Assembly (NCBI GenBank): GCA_030408505.1
Contig: JAUHQI010000001.1
Coordinates: 1-50,264, forward strand
Length of the DNA: 50,264 bases
Direction: 5' to 3'
Source of the DNA: Candidatus Sacchlamyda saccharinae
Lineage (GTDB): Bacteria; Chlamydiota; Chlamydiia; Chlamydiales; Rhabdochlamydiaceae
The notes under the pieces are model-generated. The model ran no database searches. It was not told the origin of the DNA and worked only from the letters and a program-made list of their open reading frames with translations. Below, in pieces: positions 16,047 to 24,051 of the stretch (positions are counted from its first letter, which is position 1; every line of letters starts with the position of its first letter). The translations under genes and the position numbers were made by a program.

Positions 16047-17404
16047 TCTTTTGTTCCCCAAGTTGGGTAGTGTTTTTTGCCAGAGCCTGATGTGATTTTC
16101 ACAGCTTCGGGTTGATTGAGATTTACGAGGTAGAGTTCAGAGGCACTAGTATCCGTAGAGTTGAAAACCAAGTGCAAGCTATCTTTAGCCCAGCAGGGGT
16201 TTTCTTTATTTCCAGGCCCAGTTGTGAGCTGCTGCTCTTCCTCCAATTCGAGGTCGTAAATCCATATCTGGCGTACACCATTAGTTTTAGCACTATAGGC
16301 AATTTTTGTCCCATCTGGCGACCATGTAGGGCAAGTATTTTCTCTGTTACGCTTTGTAATTAAGGTAGGATCTGCCCGCTTATTGTTTTCCATCATAGAT
16401 GGGATAATATAAATGCGAGGTGTTCCATCTTTATCTGAAACAAAAGCGATTTTTTCTCCACTTGGGCTAAAAGAGGGAGAAGCTTGCGTTGCTCTTGGAT
16501 ATGAGAAAAGTTGCGTGGGCTTTCCTTCTAACATCCCTTTGTCATCAATGGTTTGCAGAAAAAGGTCTGCACGTCCACCCGCATCGGAAATAAAGGCAAG
16601 TTTGTCGCGGTCATTGGAGACAGCTGGAAGAAGTTGATTGCCACGCAAGTGGATAAGAGGTTTGCCCGTGCGATTTTTTAATGAGGAGAAATAGATTTTG
16701 GGCTGGCCGTTTTTGTAGTTGACGTAGAGAAAACGGTCTCTGCCATAGGTAGGATGAGAAGGGATCAGGACAGGTGTGATGGAATAGTCATGCTCATAGG
16801 TAATTTGTTTTGCATTGGCTCCATCAAAGTCACACTCCCAAATCTCAGCTTTCCACTCATCTCTACTCGGGTCTGGATTGGCAACTTGCAGTGAGTAGAG
16901 GATGCGCGAGTCTGCCACACCTTCTGCGCCAAAAAGTGTGCTTAGTAGGGCATCTGACAGCTTATGCATCTGTCTCCTATCTTGCGATAGGTTGCCAGAT
17001 AAAGGGACGTCTTCAAATTTTTTTAAGGAACCCGTCTTTACATTCAAGGCAAAGAGGTCGAGTTTTTTTTCTGTAACACTGCCCTTAACAACAAAAGAAA
17101 CCCCTCCTTTTTCCCACCTTTGAGGGTTAAAGGCTACATTGGGATCGGTGTGCTTTAGCGCTTTTTCGAGGATCTCATCCATCTCAACCACTGTGGCAAA
17201 CCCACTGTAGCGCAAATCAAATTCGAGGACTTGATGAAGCTTTTTCAAATAAGAGGGTTCAAGTTCTGCATTTTCGTTATGAATGCGAGAGATATAAAAA
17301 GGGGATAAATGTGCTTTTGTAGTCAGCTCCACCCGAATTTCTTCTTCTGCGTGAAGAGAAACAACAAGAGCGAGAAGACTAATTATTACAAAACGTAATG
17401 ACAA
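16043..17404 (-). CDS. tolB: Tol-Pal system periplasmic protein TolB
   Basis: TolB links Pal to the inner-membrane Tol complex and helps constrict the outer membrane at division. The 453-residue protein has a signal peptide (residues 1-19, ending SLHA), an N-terminal alpha/beta domain, and a C-terminal beta-propeller with repeats such as PSFSPSGEKIAFVSDKDGTP and PTWSPDGTKIAYSAKTNG (S-P-[DS]-G motifs). The start is TTG, located 26 nt inside the preceding TolA-like gene, so expression depends on coupled translation. Length is close to E. coli TolB (430). Confidence 0.93.
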   Translation of the reverse strand: MSLRFVIISLLALVVSLHAEEEIRVELTTKAHLSPFYISRIHNENAELEPSYLKKLHQVLEFDLRYSGFATVVEMDEILEKALKHTDPNVAFNPQRWEKGGVSFVVKGSVTEKKLDLFALNVKTGSLKKFEDVPLSGNLSQDRRQMHKLSDALLSTLFGAEGVADSRILYSLQVANPDPSRDEWKAEIWECDFDGANAKQITYEHDYSITPVLIPSHPTYGRDRFLYVNYKNGQPKIYFSSLKNRTGKPLIHLRGNQLLPAVSNDRDKLAFISDAGGRADLFLQTIDDKGMLEGKPTQLFSYPRATQASPSFSPSGEKIAFVSDKDGTPRIYIIPSMMENNKRADPTLITKRNRENTCPTWSPDGTKIAYSAKTNGVRQIWIYDLELEEEQQLTTGPGNKENPCWAKDSLHLVFNSTDTSASELYLVNLNQPEAVKITSGSGKKHYPTWGTKE

Positions 17405-18038
17405 AGGCGTGCTCCTTTTCTTTTTTTAACTCGCCACTAAACGCCGGAAATCTCATTGAGGCGAGGTGCGTTTCTAAGAACGCTTTGTTTGGATTGCTTT
17501 GGCTATCTACTATTCGCATTTTTACAAACGATCCATCATTTCGCAATGTTAGTTCTACCTTTACAGCACCCACGCTAGGAAGGGTGAGCGCGCTTTGCAA
17601 ACATTGTATCAAATTGGTGGCATAAATGCTCGCATTTGCATCATAGGCTGTATCAATTTGCAATTTCACCGTGTCATTTATTGGTGTTGTTACTTGTTTT
17701 TGCCTACTTTCCTCAATTTTTGCAATACTCATCTCAAGTTGTCGCATCAGCGCAGGGGAGACCGCCGGAGGTTTTGGCTTTTGCACAGGTCTTACAACCT
17801 TCTTAGGAGCTGGTCTTGGTTTTGCCCTGGGTTTTGGCGCAGGTTTCGGCGCCTTTTGTGGCGCCTTTTGTGGCGCTTTCACAGGCAGGGGGGCTGGCTT
17901 TGGCGGAGGCGTTGCAACTTCCATAACAGTGCGCACAGCGATTGGCTTTTTTGGTATTTTTTTAGCTGGCATCCAAAGTGCCATCCAAAGCAAAACAATT
18001 AGGTGCGCGCCTAGGACAAGTATACTAATGCGTTTCAT
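17379..18038 (-). CDS. TolA/TonB-like energy-transducing protein
   Basis: A 219-residue protein with an N-terminal membrane anchor (about residues 5-24), a Pro/Lys/Ala-rich rod (about residues 35-95, with repeated APQKAP-type units) and a C-terminal globular TonB/TolA-like domain. The latter includes VGAVKVELTLRNDGSFVKM. It should couple the ExbB/ExbD motor to TolB-Pal in the envelope. It overlaps exbD by 14 nt and tolB by 26 nt. Sequence similarity to E. coli TolA is weak, so the call rests on architecture and position. Confidence 0.75.
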   Translation of the reverse strand: MKRISILVLGAHLIVLLWMALWMPAKKIPKKPIAVRTVMEVATPPPKPAPLPVKAPQKAPQKAPKPAPKPRAKPRPAPKKVVRPVQKPKPPAVSPALMRQLEMSIAKIEESRQKQVTTPINDTVKLQIDTAYDANASIYATNLIQCLQSALTLPSVGAVKVELTLRNDGSFVKMRIVDSQSNPNKAFLETHLASMRFPAFSGELKKEKEHAFVITFCNN

Positions 18039-18450
18039 TTTTCAGTACGACGTCGAGCTCAGAAAACCCCGCCTCTTCTAGAGCGTTTTTAACTAGTTGG
18101 TAAGTGCCAAAGTAGGCCTTTTGGTCATGATAGAGTTGTGCACCAAGTTTAGGGTTTTTGGCATGTAGGGCAGTGAGCAGTGGTTTTAGGGAGCTGGGAT
18201 CGATATTTCTTTTGTTGATCCAAATGGTATTGTCTTCTTGTACGTGGATGGTCAGACCATTGGTAGAAATGGGTTCTGTGCTTTCGCGCGAAGGGCCGTT
18301 TGCAAGTTTGATCTTGTCGATTTCGAGCATGGGCGCAATCAAGATGAACATGATGAGGACAACAAAGACCACGTCAATCAAGGGCGTTAAGTTAACGCCT
18401 CCATCGTCGGGACCATCAGAGGAAAAATGGTGTAATCGTTTTTGTCGCAT
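18025..18450 (-). CDS. exbD: ExbD/TolR-family motor protein
   Basis: A 141-residue inner-membrane protein with one helix at about residues 20-42. The helix holds the proton-pathway aspartate in NLTPLIDVVFVVLIMFILIA (Asp26), the key residue of the family. The periplasmic domain follows, with the IWINKRNID-type strand. It partners with ExbB to drive the TolA-like protein with the proton gradient. Its natural partner exbB is not adjacent: a gene on the opposite strand lies between them, so exbD probably needs its own promoter in the 127 bp divergent gap (18451-18577). Confidence 0.9.
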   Translation of the reverse strand: MRQKRLHHFSSDGPDDGGVNLTPLIDVVFVVLIMFILIAPMLEIDKIKLANGPSRESTEPISTNGLTIHVQEDNTIWINKRNIDPSSLKPLLTALHAKNPKLGAQLYHDQKAYFGTYQLVKNALEEAGFSELDVVLKNETH

Positions 18451-18531
18451 GTCTCTCTAGTTTTACATTTATTTGCCTCATGATTCAAGAGTTGCTTTTT
18501 CACCAACCGCTATAACTTGTCGCAAATGTAG

Positions 18532-18560
18532 TTGAAAATTCCCGTTTAAAAAGATATAGA
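18532..18560 (+). promoter_or_regulatory. Sigma-70-type promoter of the Ntn-hydrolase gene
   Basis: TTGAAA, a 17-base spacer and TATAGA lie directly upstream of the ribosome site GGAGG and the ATG at 18578. The downstream gap is only about 17 bp, so the 5' leader is very short. Confidence 0.55.
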
Positions 18561-18577
18561 TAGCTTTGGAGGTAGCT

Positions 18578-19597
18578 ATGAAAATACTATGTGCTTTGTT
18601 GTCTTGTTGTTGTGTGAAATTATTTTGCTGTACCGATTTCAAGATAATGGCCCAAGACAAAACTGTTGTAAATGGCAGGTCTATGGAATTTGGGACTGAC
18701 TTGCAATCCGAGCTCATTATTTTTCCGCGAGGTCTGAAACAACAAAGTAGACTCGAAGGGTCAAAGCCTGGAATGTCTTGGACAACGAAATACGCTGCGA
18801 TAGGGATGAATGTATTTGGCCTCGATGTTTTGATCGATGGGATGAATGAAAAAGGGTTGAGCATTGGGGGGCTTTGGCTGCCTGGGACGATTTATCCCCA
18901 AGAGAAGGGGGGAGATCAAAAGCAGATGGTTTCTCTTATGGATTTAGGTAATTGGATTTTGGGGTCTTTTGCTTCGATTGAAGAGGTGAAAAAAGCGCTC
19001 AAAACCGTAGAGGTAGTGCCAGAAAAAATTGCAAAGTTGGGTGAAGTGCCTCCTTTGCATTTTTCTTTGCACGATGCTCAAGGATCCAGTTTGGTTATTG
19101 AGTTCTCCAGCGGGGAGATGAAACTCTATGAGAATAAGGTGGGTGTTTTGACTAATGCTCCAGAATTTCCATGGCACGAGACCAATTTGCGTAATTACCT
19201 GAATCTATCTGCTGTCAACGCAGCACCTATCAACGTCGATGGTTCTGTCCTCTCTCCGACAGGGCAAGGATCTGGTCTATTGGGCATACCAGGCGATTGG
19301 ACGCCTCCGTCGCGATTTGTTCGGATTGCCATTTTTAAAAATCTTGTCGCAGTTGCTAAAAACGCCAAGCAAAATTCCAATCTCGCGTTTCATTTACTCA
19401 ATACTGTAGATATTCCCTATGGTGCCATTCGTGATCGGAAAGATCAGGAATTTGACTACACACAATGGGTGGTAGTAAAAGATCTGGCAAATCGCAAAAT
19501 GTATTGGCGGACATATGGGAATCTCAATATCAGAGAAATGGATTTTTCAGAGGCTCTCAAGCTGGCAAAGAATCAAGTTAAAACCCTCCCTCTATAG
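18578..19597 (+). CDS. Choloylglycine hydrolase/penicillin V acylase-family Ntn hydrolase
   Basis: A 339-residue exported amidase of the linear-amide C-N hydrolase family. Signal-peptide removal would expose an N-terminal cysteine (Cys17 or Cys18, in CCTDFKIMAQD), the nucleophile of this family. Other expected residues are Arg in VNGRSMEFG, Asn in GVLTNAPEFPWH, and Arg in WTPPSRFVR. Family members cleave bile-salt conjugates, penicillin V or acyl-homoserine lactones; the true substrate here is unknown. The ATG with GGAGG at 18578 is preferred over an upstream TTG. The gene has its own promoter and sits between exbB and exbD in reverse orientation, suggesting later insertion. Confidence 0.82.
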   Translation: MKILCALLSCCCVKLFCCTDFKIMAQDKTVVNGRSMEFGTDLQSELIIFPRGLKQQSRLEGSKPGMSWTTKYAAIGMNVFGLDVLIDGMNEKGLSIGGLWLPGTIYPQEKGGDQKQMVSLMDLGNWILGSFASIEEVKKALKTVEVVPEKIAKLGEVPPLHFSLHDAQGSSLVIEFSSGEMKLYENKVGVLTNAPEFPWHETNLRNYLNLSAVNAAPINVDGSVLSPTGQGSGLLGIPGDWTPPSRFVRIAIFKNLVAVAKNAKQNSNLAFHLLNTVDIPYGAIRDRKDQEFDYTQWVVVKDLANRKMYWRTYGNLNIREMDFSEALKLAKNQVKTLPL

Positions 19598-20305
19598 GGG
19601 CTTACGGTATTGGAGTTCTAGTGTTGAGAGGAGTTTGTAGAGGAAATCTTCCATATCCGAGGTGAGGTATTTAAATGTGTTGCGGAGCCAGTTGTGCGAG
19701 ACGAGGGCGGGGATGGCGATGAGGAGGCCCAATACTGTGGTGGCAAGGGCTGTGGACAATCCGCCGAGGATGGCGCTATTGGAAGAGGCGCTAGCACCTG
19801 TTTGCAGCTCAGAGAATGTCACTAAAATCCCCCATACTGTACCTAGTAGGCCGAGGAAAGGGGCGAGGGTGACAATGGTTGAGAGGATGAAGAGGTTTTT
19901 CTCTAGTTGCTTGGCCTCTGAAGAAATGGTTGTGAGTACATGGGACTCTAATAGCTCGAGGTCGCTGCGCGTGAGGTAAACCATTTCTTTTTCCTCTGCA
20001 AAAAAGTGGTTTTTGTTCAAAATCTCTAATGTCTTTTGTTTCAGAGCTACAAAGACCTTTGCAAAAGGGTGTTTTTGTTTTTCTGCTTGTAAGTTGAGAA
20101 GGTGGTCTTTATTTTTTACAAACGTCTTTTCAAAGGCAAAAGCAAGACGTTTGGCTCTACGTACCTGAAGCGTTTTAAATATCAAAACAATCCAGCAAGC
20201 GATAGAAAGGGTAAAGAGACCAAAGAAAATGCATTTTCCAAAAAAATCTGCTTGGAAATATGCTGAAAAAAGAGCGTGATTGGAGGCGAGTAGGTTCATA
20301 GGCAT
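19592..20305 (-). CDS. exbB: ExbB/TolQ-family proton channel protein
   Basis: A 237-residue inner-membrane protein with three helices. The first is near residues 20-45 (CIFFGLFTLSIACWIVLIFK); the other two are at about residues 135-160 and 175-205 (TLAPFLGLLGTVWGILVTFS and ALATTVLGLLIAIPALVSHN), containing the family LGLLGTVWG and small-residue motifs. With ExbD it forms the motor for the TolA-like protein. The 3' end overlaps the convergent Ntn-hydrolase gene by 6 nt. Start codon is uncertain: ATG at 20305 or 20299, neither with a clear ribosome site; 20305 shares the tetranucleotide CATG with the namZ start. Confidence 0.9.
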   Translation of the reverse strand: MPMNLLASNHALFSAYFQADFFGKCIFFGLFTLSIACWIVLIFKTLQVRRAKRLAFAFEKTFVKNKDHLLNLQAEKQKHPFAKVFVALKQKTLEILNKNHFFAEEKEMVYLTRSDLELLESHVLTTISSEAKQLEKNLFILSTIVTLAPFLGLLGTVWGILVTFSELQTGASASSNSAILGGLSTALATTVLGLLIAIPALVSHNWLRNTFKYLTSDMEDFLYKLLSTLELQYRKPL

Positions 20306-21518
20306 GGTTATACACAAAACGCTAATTTTATTTCTCCTTCCTTGTTTGCTTTATGCGGCAGAGGTCAAACTTGGAATAGATCGTTTTTTTGAAGAAGGGC
20401 AAAGCGTTGTCGTCAAAAGCAAGCGGGTGGGCCTTGTTACTAACCAGACTGGCCTGGATAGTAATCTCACCCCTAATATCGAGCTCTTCAAAAAAAATGC
20501 AAAACTCGTTGCGATCTTCACTCCAGAGCATGGTCTTACAGGAGCCGCAAGAGCTGCTGAAAAAGTCAAAGACCACAAACAGGATATCCCGATATACAGC
20601 CTCCATGGTGAAACCAGGCGTCCTACAAAAGAGATGCTCAAAGACGTAGATGTCCTTGTTTTTGACATCCAAGAGATCGGCTGCAGATCTTATACCTATA
20701 TTTCCACCCTTTTCTATGTGATGGAAGAGGCGGCTATTGCTAAAATCCCTGTTGTTGTACTTGACCGTCCCAATCCCATGGGGGGATTGGTAGTAGATGG
20801 CCCCATGCTTAAAGAAAAATGGCGCTCCTTTGTTGGGTATATCAACGTCCCTTATTGCCACGGGATGACCGTAGGCGAGCTGGCAAGGTTTTTCAACGAA
20901 GAGTATAAAATCGGTTGCAGAGTCCATGTAGTGCCCATGAGTGGGTGGAAACGCAGCATGACCTATAAGGAGACCGGTCTTACCTGGATCCCAACTAGCC
21001 CCTACATCCCCGAAGCCGACACCCCCTTTTATTACGCATCAACGGGCATTTTAGGTGCGCTTGGTGTAGTCAACATTGGTATAGGCTATACATTACCATT
21101 TAAAGTCGTGGGAGCTCCGTGGATTGATGCCAAAGAGTTTGCTACCAAGCTCAATGCACAAAAATTGCCCGGCGTTCAGTTTCTCCCCTTTCACTACAAG
21201 CCCTTCTATGGGAAATTCCAGGGCAAAGAATGTCAAGGCGTGCAAATCGTGATCACCGATGTGCACCAATATAAGCCCTTGGCTGTGCAGTACATGCTCA
21301 TTGGGATGCTCAAGTCGATGCATCCAACCCTTTTTCGGGCGAAACTAGACCAGATTTCAGAATTGGATAAAACCCTCTTCTCCAAAGTGAACGGGACCGA
21401 TGAAATCTTAAAAGTGATCCAGAATGAGCAATACATTGCCTGGAAACTCATCTCACACGACAAAAAAGAGCGGGAAGCTTTTCTGAAGACCAGGATGAAA
21501 TATTTGATATATGACTAG
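20304..21518 (+). CDS. namZ: Exo-beta-N-acetylmuramidase (DUF1343/NamZ family)
   Basis: NamZ-type enzymes remove N-acetylmuramic acid from the non-reducing end of peptidoglycan fragments. The 404-residue protein has a signal peptide (MVIHKTLILFLLPCLLYA) and the DUF1343 pattern: GLVTNQTGLDS near residue 45, FTPEHGLTGAARA near residue 75, VFDIQEIGCRSYTYISTL near residue 115, and VLDRPNPMGG near residue 155. Location is expected in the periplasm. It is divergent from exbB with the two start codons touching. Together with murI, the LysM protein and pal it points to active peptidoglycan turnover. Activity is inferred from family only. Confidence 0.85.
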   Translation: MVIHKTLILFLLPCLLYAAEVKLGIDRFFEEGQSVVVKSKRVGLVTNQTGLDSNLTPNIELFKKNAKLVAIFTPEHGLTGAARAAEKVKDHKQDIPIYSLHGETRRPTKEMLKDVDVLVFDIQEIGCRSYTYISTLFYVMEEAAIAKIPVVVLDRPNPMGGLVVDGPMLKEKWRSFVGYINVPYCHGMTVGELARFFNEEYKIGCRVHVVPMSGWKRSMTYKETGLTWIPTSPYIPEADTPFYYASTGILGALGVVNIGIGYTLPFKVVGAPWIDAKEFATKLNAQKLPGVQFLPFHYKPFYGKFQGKECQGVQIVITDVHQYKPLAVQYMLIGMLKSMHPTLFRAKLDQISELDKTLFSKVNGTDEILKVIQNEQYIAWKLISHDKKEREAFLKTRMKYLIYD

Positions 21519-21591
21519 AGCTTTGTTTTTGCAGTGTCAAAAAATAACGTTTGACCTGTAGTCTAGTAGGCATTCTTAGTGAACTATCAAG

Positions 21592-22734
21592 GTGATCAAT
21601 ATCTCAGCATCGGCAGTCAGAGGAAACGTTTTAGCTTCGGTATTAGGAGGAGAGATAAATGCATTGTCTGATCTACTTTTGCGCGATGATGTGGAGCCTA
21701 ATGAATGCGATGCTCATAAGAAAACTGCTCTTCGGTGGGCTGTGGAACGGAGGGACGCTCCGGCAGTAGATCTACTTTTGCAGCACAAAAAGACCGATCC
21801 GAATCGAGCTGACGGAGATAACATAACTCCTCTTCATGTAGCCATCTTTCAACGTGATGGAGGAATTGTTAAGCGCCTTTTAAGTCATCCCGCAATCGAT
21901 CCAAATTTATGTACTGACAGCCAGTGCCAACTCTTTTGTAATGAATTGGAAGGTTGCAGCGGCTCGAAAACCTTCTTCATAGAAACTTCCCTTCATATTG
22001 CTGTGTCCCAACTGTATGAAAGAGGGGTAAGGCGACTTCTTGAGCATCCAAAAGTGGATCCCAATGCATTAGATGAAGAGGGTGGGACTCCTCTCCATGG
22101 CGCTGTTGTAGAGAAAAGCCCTCGAATTATTACTCTTTTACTTACCCACTCAGAAACCGATCCTAATATTTTGGACATACAAGGATATGCCCCTATCCAT
22201 AATGGAATTAGAATCAGAGAGGCGTGGAGTGAAATTAAACCAGATTCTAGAGTTTTGACCCCTTTATTGCAGGATCTAAGAACGGATCCTAATATTTGCG
22301 ACCAAAGAGATAATACACCCCTTCATATGGCCGCCAGGTGGGGGGACTCTCTTGCAGTTAGGCTTTTGCTTGGCCATCGAAAAATAAAGCCTTATTCTAA
22401 GGATGAAGATGGGGTCCTGCCCATTGAATTATTGATTCGAGGATACAGAGAAATTGCCTCGGAGACGCCCCAAAAAAGAAAATATCGTGATTGTTATGAA
22501 GCATTTTTCAATTACCACGTAACTGTGGCGACTTGTTTTATTTTCGCTGGGGAGCAAAAAAAGTTGCTTGAGGCGGGAGCTGGCGCAGTGCAAACAAGCG
22601 TAGGAAGTTTGCCTTCAGAGGTTCTTCGAATAATATGTGGTTTGATGCGGCCGCCATCCCTAGATGTTGTGCGCAAAAGGGGCGCTAAAAAGCCCCTAGC
22701 TGGACCGCCATTGCGAAAAATGGCCAGAAGTTGA
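21592..22734 (+). CDS. Ankyrin-repeat protein with C-terminal F-box-like segment
   Basis: A 380-residue eukaryotic-like protein. About six to seven ankyrin repeats cover residues 20-285, each with TPLHxA and LLL-type helices, for example ITPLHVAIFQRDGGIVKRLL and NTPLHMAARWGDSLAVRLLL. The repeats share an unusual xTDPN turn (KTDPN, AIDPN, KVDPN, ETDPN, RTDPN). Near residue 345 the segment VGSLPSEVLRIICGLM resembles the F-box start, so the layout is like PRANC-type proteins that recruit SCF ubiquitin ligases. No signal peptide; a type III secreted effector is a reasonable inference. Start codon is GTG with a poor ribosome site. Confidence 0.7.
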   Translation: MINISASAVRGNVLASVLGGEINALSDLLLRDDVEPNECDAHKKTALRWAVERRDAPAVDLLLQHKKTDPNRADGDNITPLHVAIFQRDGGIVKRLLSHPAIDPNLCTDSQCQLFCNELEGCSGSKTFFIETSLHIAVSQLYERGVRRLLEHPKVDPNALDEEGGTPLHGAVVEKSPRIITLLLTHSETDPNILDIQGYAPIHNGIRIREAWSEIKPDSRVLTPLLQDLRTDPNICDQRDNTPLHMAARWGDSLAVRLLLGHRKIKPYSKDEDGVLPIELLIRGYREIASETPQKRKYRDCYEAFFNYHVTVATCFIFAGEQKKLLEAGAGAVQTSVGSLPSEVLRIICGLMRPPSLDVVRKRGAKKPLAGPPLRKMARS

Positions 22735-22745
22735 GCAGGTTTCCC

Positions 22746-23402
22746 CTAGTCAGCATTCGTGAGGAGAGTGACTTTTCGTTTTTCGAGTTCTAGCTTGAGT
22801 TGTTCGACAGATTCAAAAGGGATGCCATCGATCCCAAATTTTTTCGAAGCCTTTACATTTGACTTTTGGTTGTCGATGAACACCATATCCTTTGCATCCC
22901 AAATGAGACTTTTGAGAAGGCTCTGGTAGATTTTTGGATCGGGTTTGCGCACACCCAAATAGCAAGAGAGCAAAATGGGATCGAACAGATCATAGCCCCC
23001 CATCGATTCGATGAAGCGGGCTCTATGCACATTCGTATTCGAAAGAAGGACTACTTGGATCCCTTGAGATTTGATCTTCACGATCAGCTCACGCATTCCA
23101 GGGATTTCCCTGACCATGTGTTGTTTGTGGTCTTCTAGATCGGCAAACCAGCTTTCAGAAAGCTTTTTCCCCGAGTACTCTTCCCAAAAAGACCTGGGTT
23201 GAATGAAGGCGTGGTAGAGCTTTTCATGGGAGAATTTCCTTTTTACTTTGCGATAAGGTTTGCCCAAACTCTGGGCAATAAAGTGGAGGGTGGGCTTCCG
23301 GTCTACCTTAGCCACCACACCTCCATAGTCAAAGACAATAGCCTTTGGAGGATCGGCAAAAAGAGAGAAGCAAAGCAAAGTAAGAAAAATAACCTTTCGC
23401 AT
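22746..23402 (-). CDS. Exported HAD-superfamily hydrolase
   Basis: A 218-residue haloacid-dehalogenase-fold protein preceded by a signal peptide (MRKVIFLTLLCFSLFADPP). HAD motifs are all present: motif I IVFDYGGVVAKVD with the nucleophile Asp, motif II VVLLSNTN, motif III Lys in GVRKPDPKIY, and motif IV VFIDNQKSNV. The Gly replacing the second Asp of motif I is typical of the FD-x-GGV subgroup (YihX-like phosphatases and dehalogenases). An alternative longer start at 23441 would bury the signal peptide, so 23402 is chosen. It converges with the ankyrin gene (11 bp apart). Confidence 0.78.
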   Translation of the reverse strand: MRKVIFLTLLCFSLFADPPKAIVFDYGGVVAKVDRKPTLHFIAQSLGKPYRKVKRKFSHEKLYHAFIQPRSFWEEYSGKKLSESWFADLEDHKQHMVREIPGMRELIVKIKSQGIQVVLLSNTNVHRARFIESMGGYDLFDPILLSCYLGVRKPDPKIYQSLLKSLIWDAKDMVFIDNQKSNVKASKKFGIDGIPFESVEQLKLELEKRKVTLLTNAD

Positions 23403-23495
23403 GAGCTCTATAATATGAAAAGATTTGTATTGTTCAAGCAAAAAATTTCGTTGTAATAAAAGATTATTACAGTTTTCTAATTACATATCTTTAAG

Positions 23496-23501
23496 TATAA
23501 T
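23496..23501 (+). promoter_or_regulatory. Likely -10 element (TATAAT) of the Inc-like gene at 23523
   Basis: A perfect TATAAT lies 21 bp upstream of the ATG and is followed by AAAGGAG. The -35 region is T-rich without a good TTGACA match. Confidence 0.4.
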
Positions 23502-23522
23502 ACATGGGTAAAAGGAGTTTTT

Positions 23523-23957
23523 ATGTCATCATCATCCCTATATGCCTATAACGAAAAAGGTTTTCGCAGTTATGAAGTAGAAAGACTTCGTGTTGAACAA
23601 TGCGATATCGCCGCCCAATCTTGTACTGATAAAGCTAGCGGTGAGAGATTTTCAGTCATCGCCATCACCGCCTCTGCGGTTATCGGCGCAGCGGCCATCG
23701 TCTTAATTTCTCTTCTTGTGGCAAAAGTGGCCACCCCGCTGCTTCTTAGCTCCCTAGCAGGCTATGGACTTTCTAGCGCAATCTTGACCGCTGCCCGCAT
23801 CTCCACCCACTCTTTGACCTATCTCATGGGTTTAATCGCCCTAAAAAGGCTCTGGGATGGAACCAATGCCTCAATCAAGTGGCACCAGGACTACGCCGCG
23901 CATCTAGACCAGCAGGCTGTCGACATCAAGATGCAAAAAGCCGCTCTCGAAAGCTAG
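23523..23957 (+). CDS. Inc-like two-lobed hydrophobic protein (paralogue 1)
   Basis: A 144-residue protein with a polar N-terminus, two closely spaced hydrophobic segments (about residues 44-68 and 71-93, with a third weaker stretch to 108), and a polar C-terminus. This closely paired pattern is typical of chlamydial inclusion-membrane proteins secreted by type III secretion. It is homologous to the protein at 24467: both have Q-C-D-x-A-x3-C-x2-K-A-x2-E-R in the N-terminal part and YA-x-HL-x2-Q in the C-terminal part. It has its own -10 box and ribosome site. Function and location are inference. Confidence 0.65.
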   Translation: MSSSSLYAYNEKGFRSYEVERLRVEQCDIAAQSCTDKASGERFSVIAITASAVIGAAAIVLISLLVAKVATPLLLSSLAGYGLSSAILTAARISTHSLTYLMGLIALKRLWDGTNASIKWHQDYAAHLDQQAVDIKMQKAALES

Positions 23958-24001
23958 ATTTGTCTACAATCGCTTGGTAGTTAAGGTTTTGCGCTAGTTA
24001 A

Positions 24002-24030
24002 TTGACATTATACTGTAGTTTGTATATAAT
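24002..24030 (+). promoter_or_regulatory. Perfect-consensus sigma-70 promoter
   Basis: TTGACA at 24002-24007, exactly 17 bases, then TATAAT at 24025-24030. It lies 22 bp before the ATG of the F-box gene. A full consensus match in both hexamers with ideal spacing is rare and suggests strong transcription. Confidence 0.8.
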
Positions 24031-24051
24031 AAGTTATTAAAAACTTAATTA

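Noticed and set aside
22675..22705. GGGGC/GCCCC hairpin near the end of the ankyrin gene
   Set aside because: It is inside the coding region before the stop and lacks a T-tail; left unassigned.
23403..23441. Longer start of the exported HAD protein
   Set aside because: It would bury an evident signal peptide.
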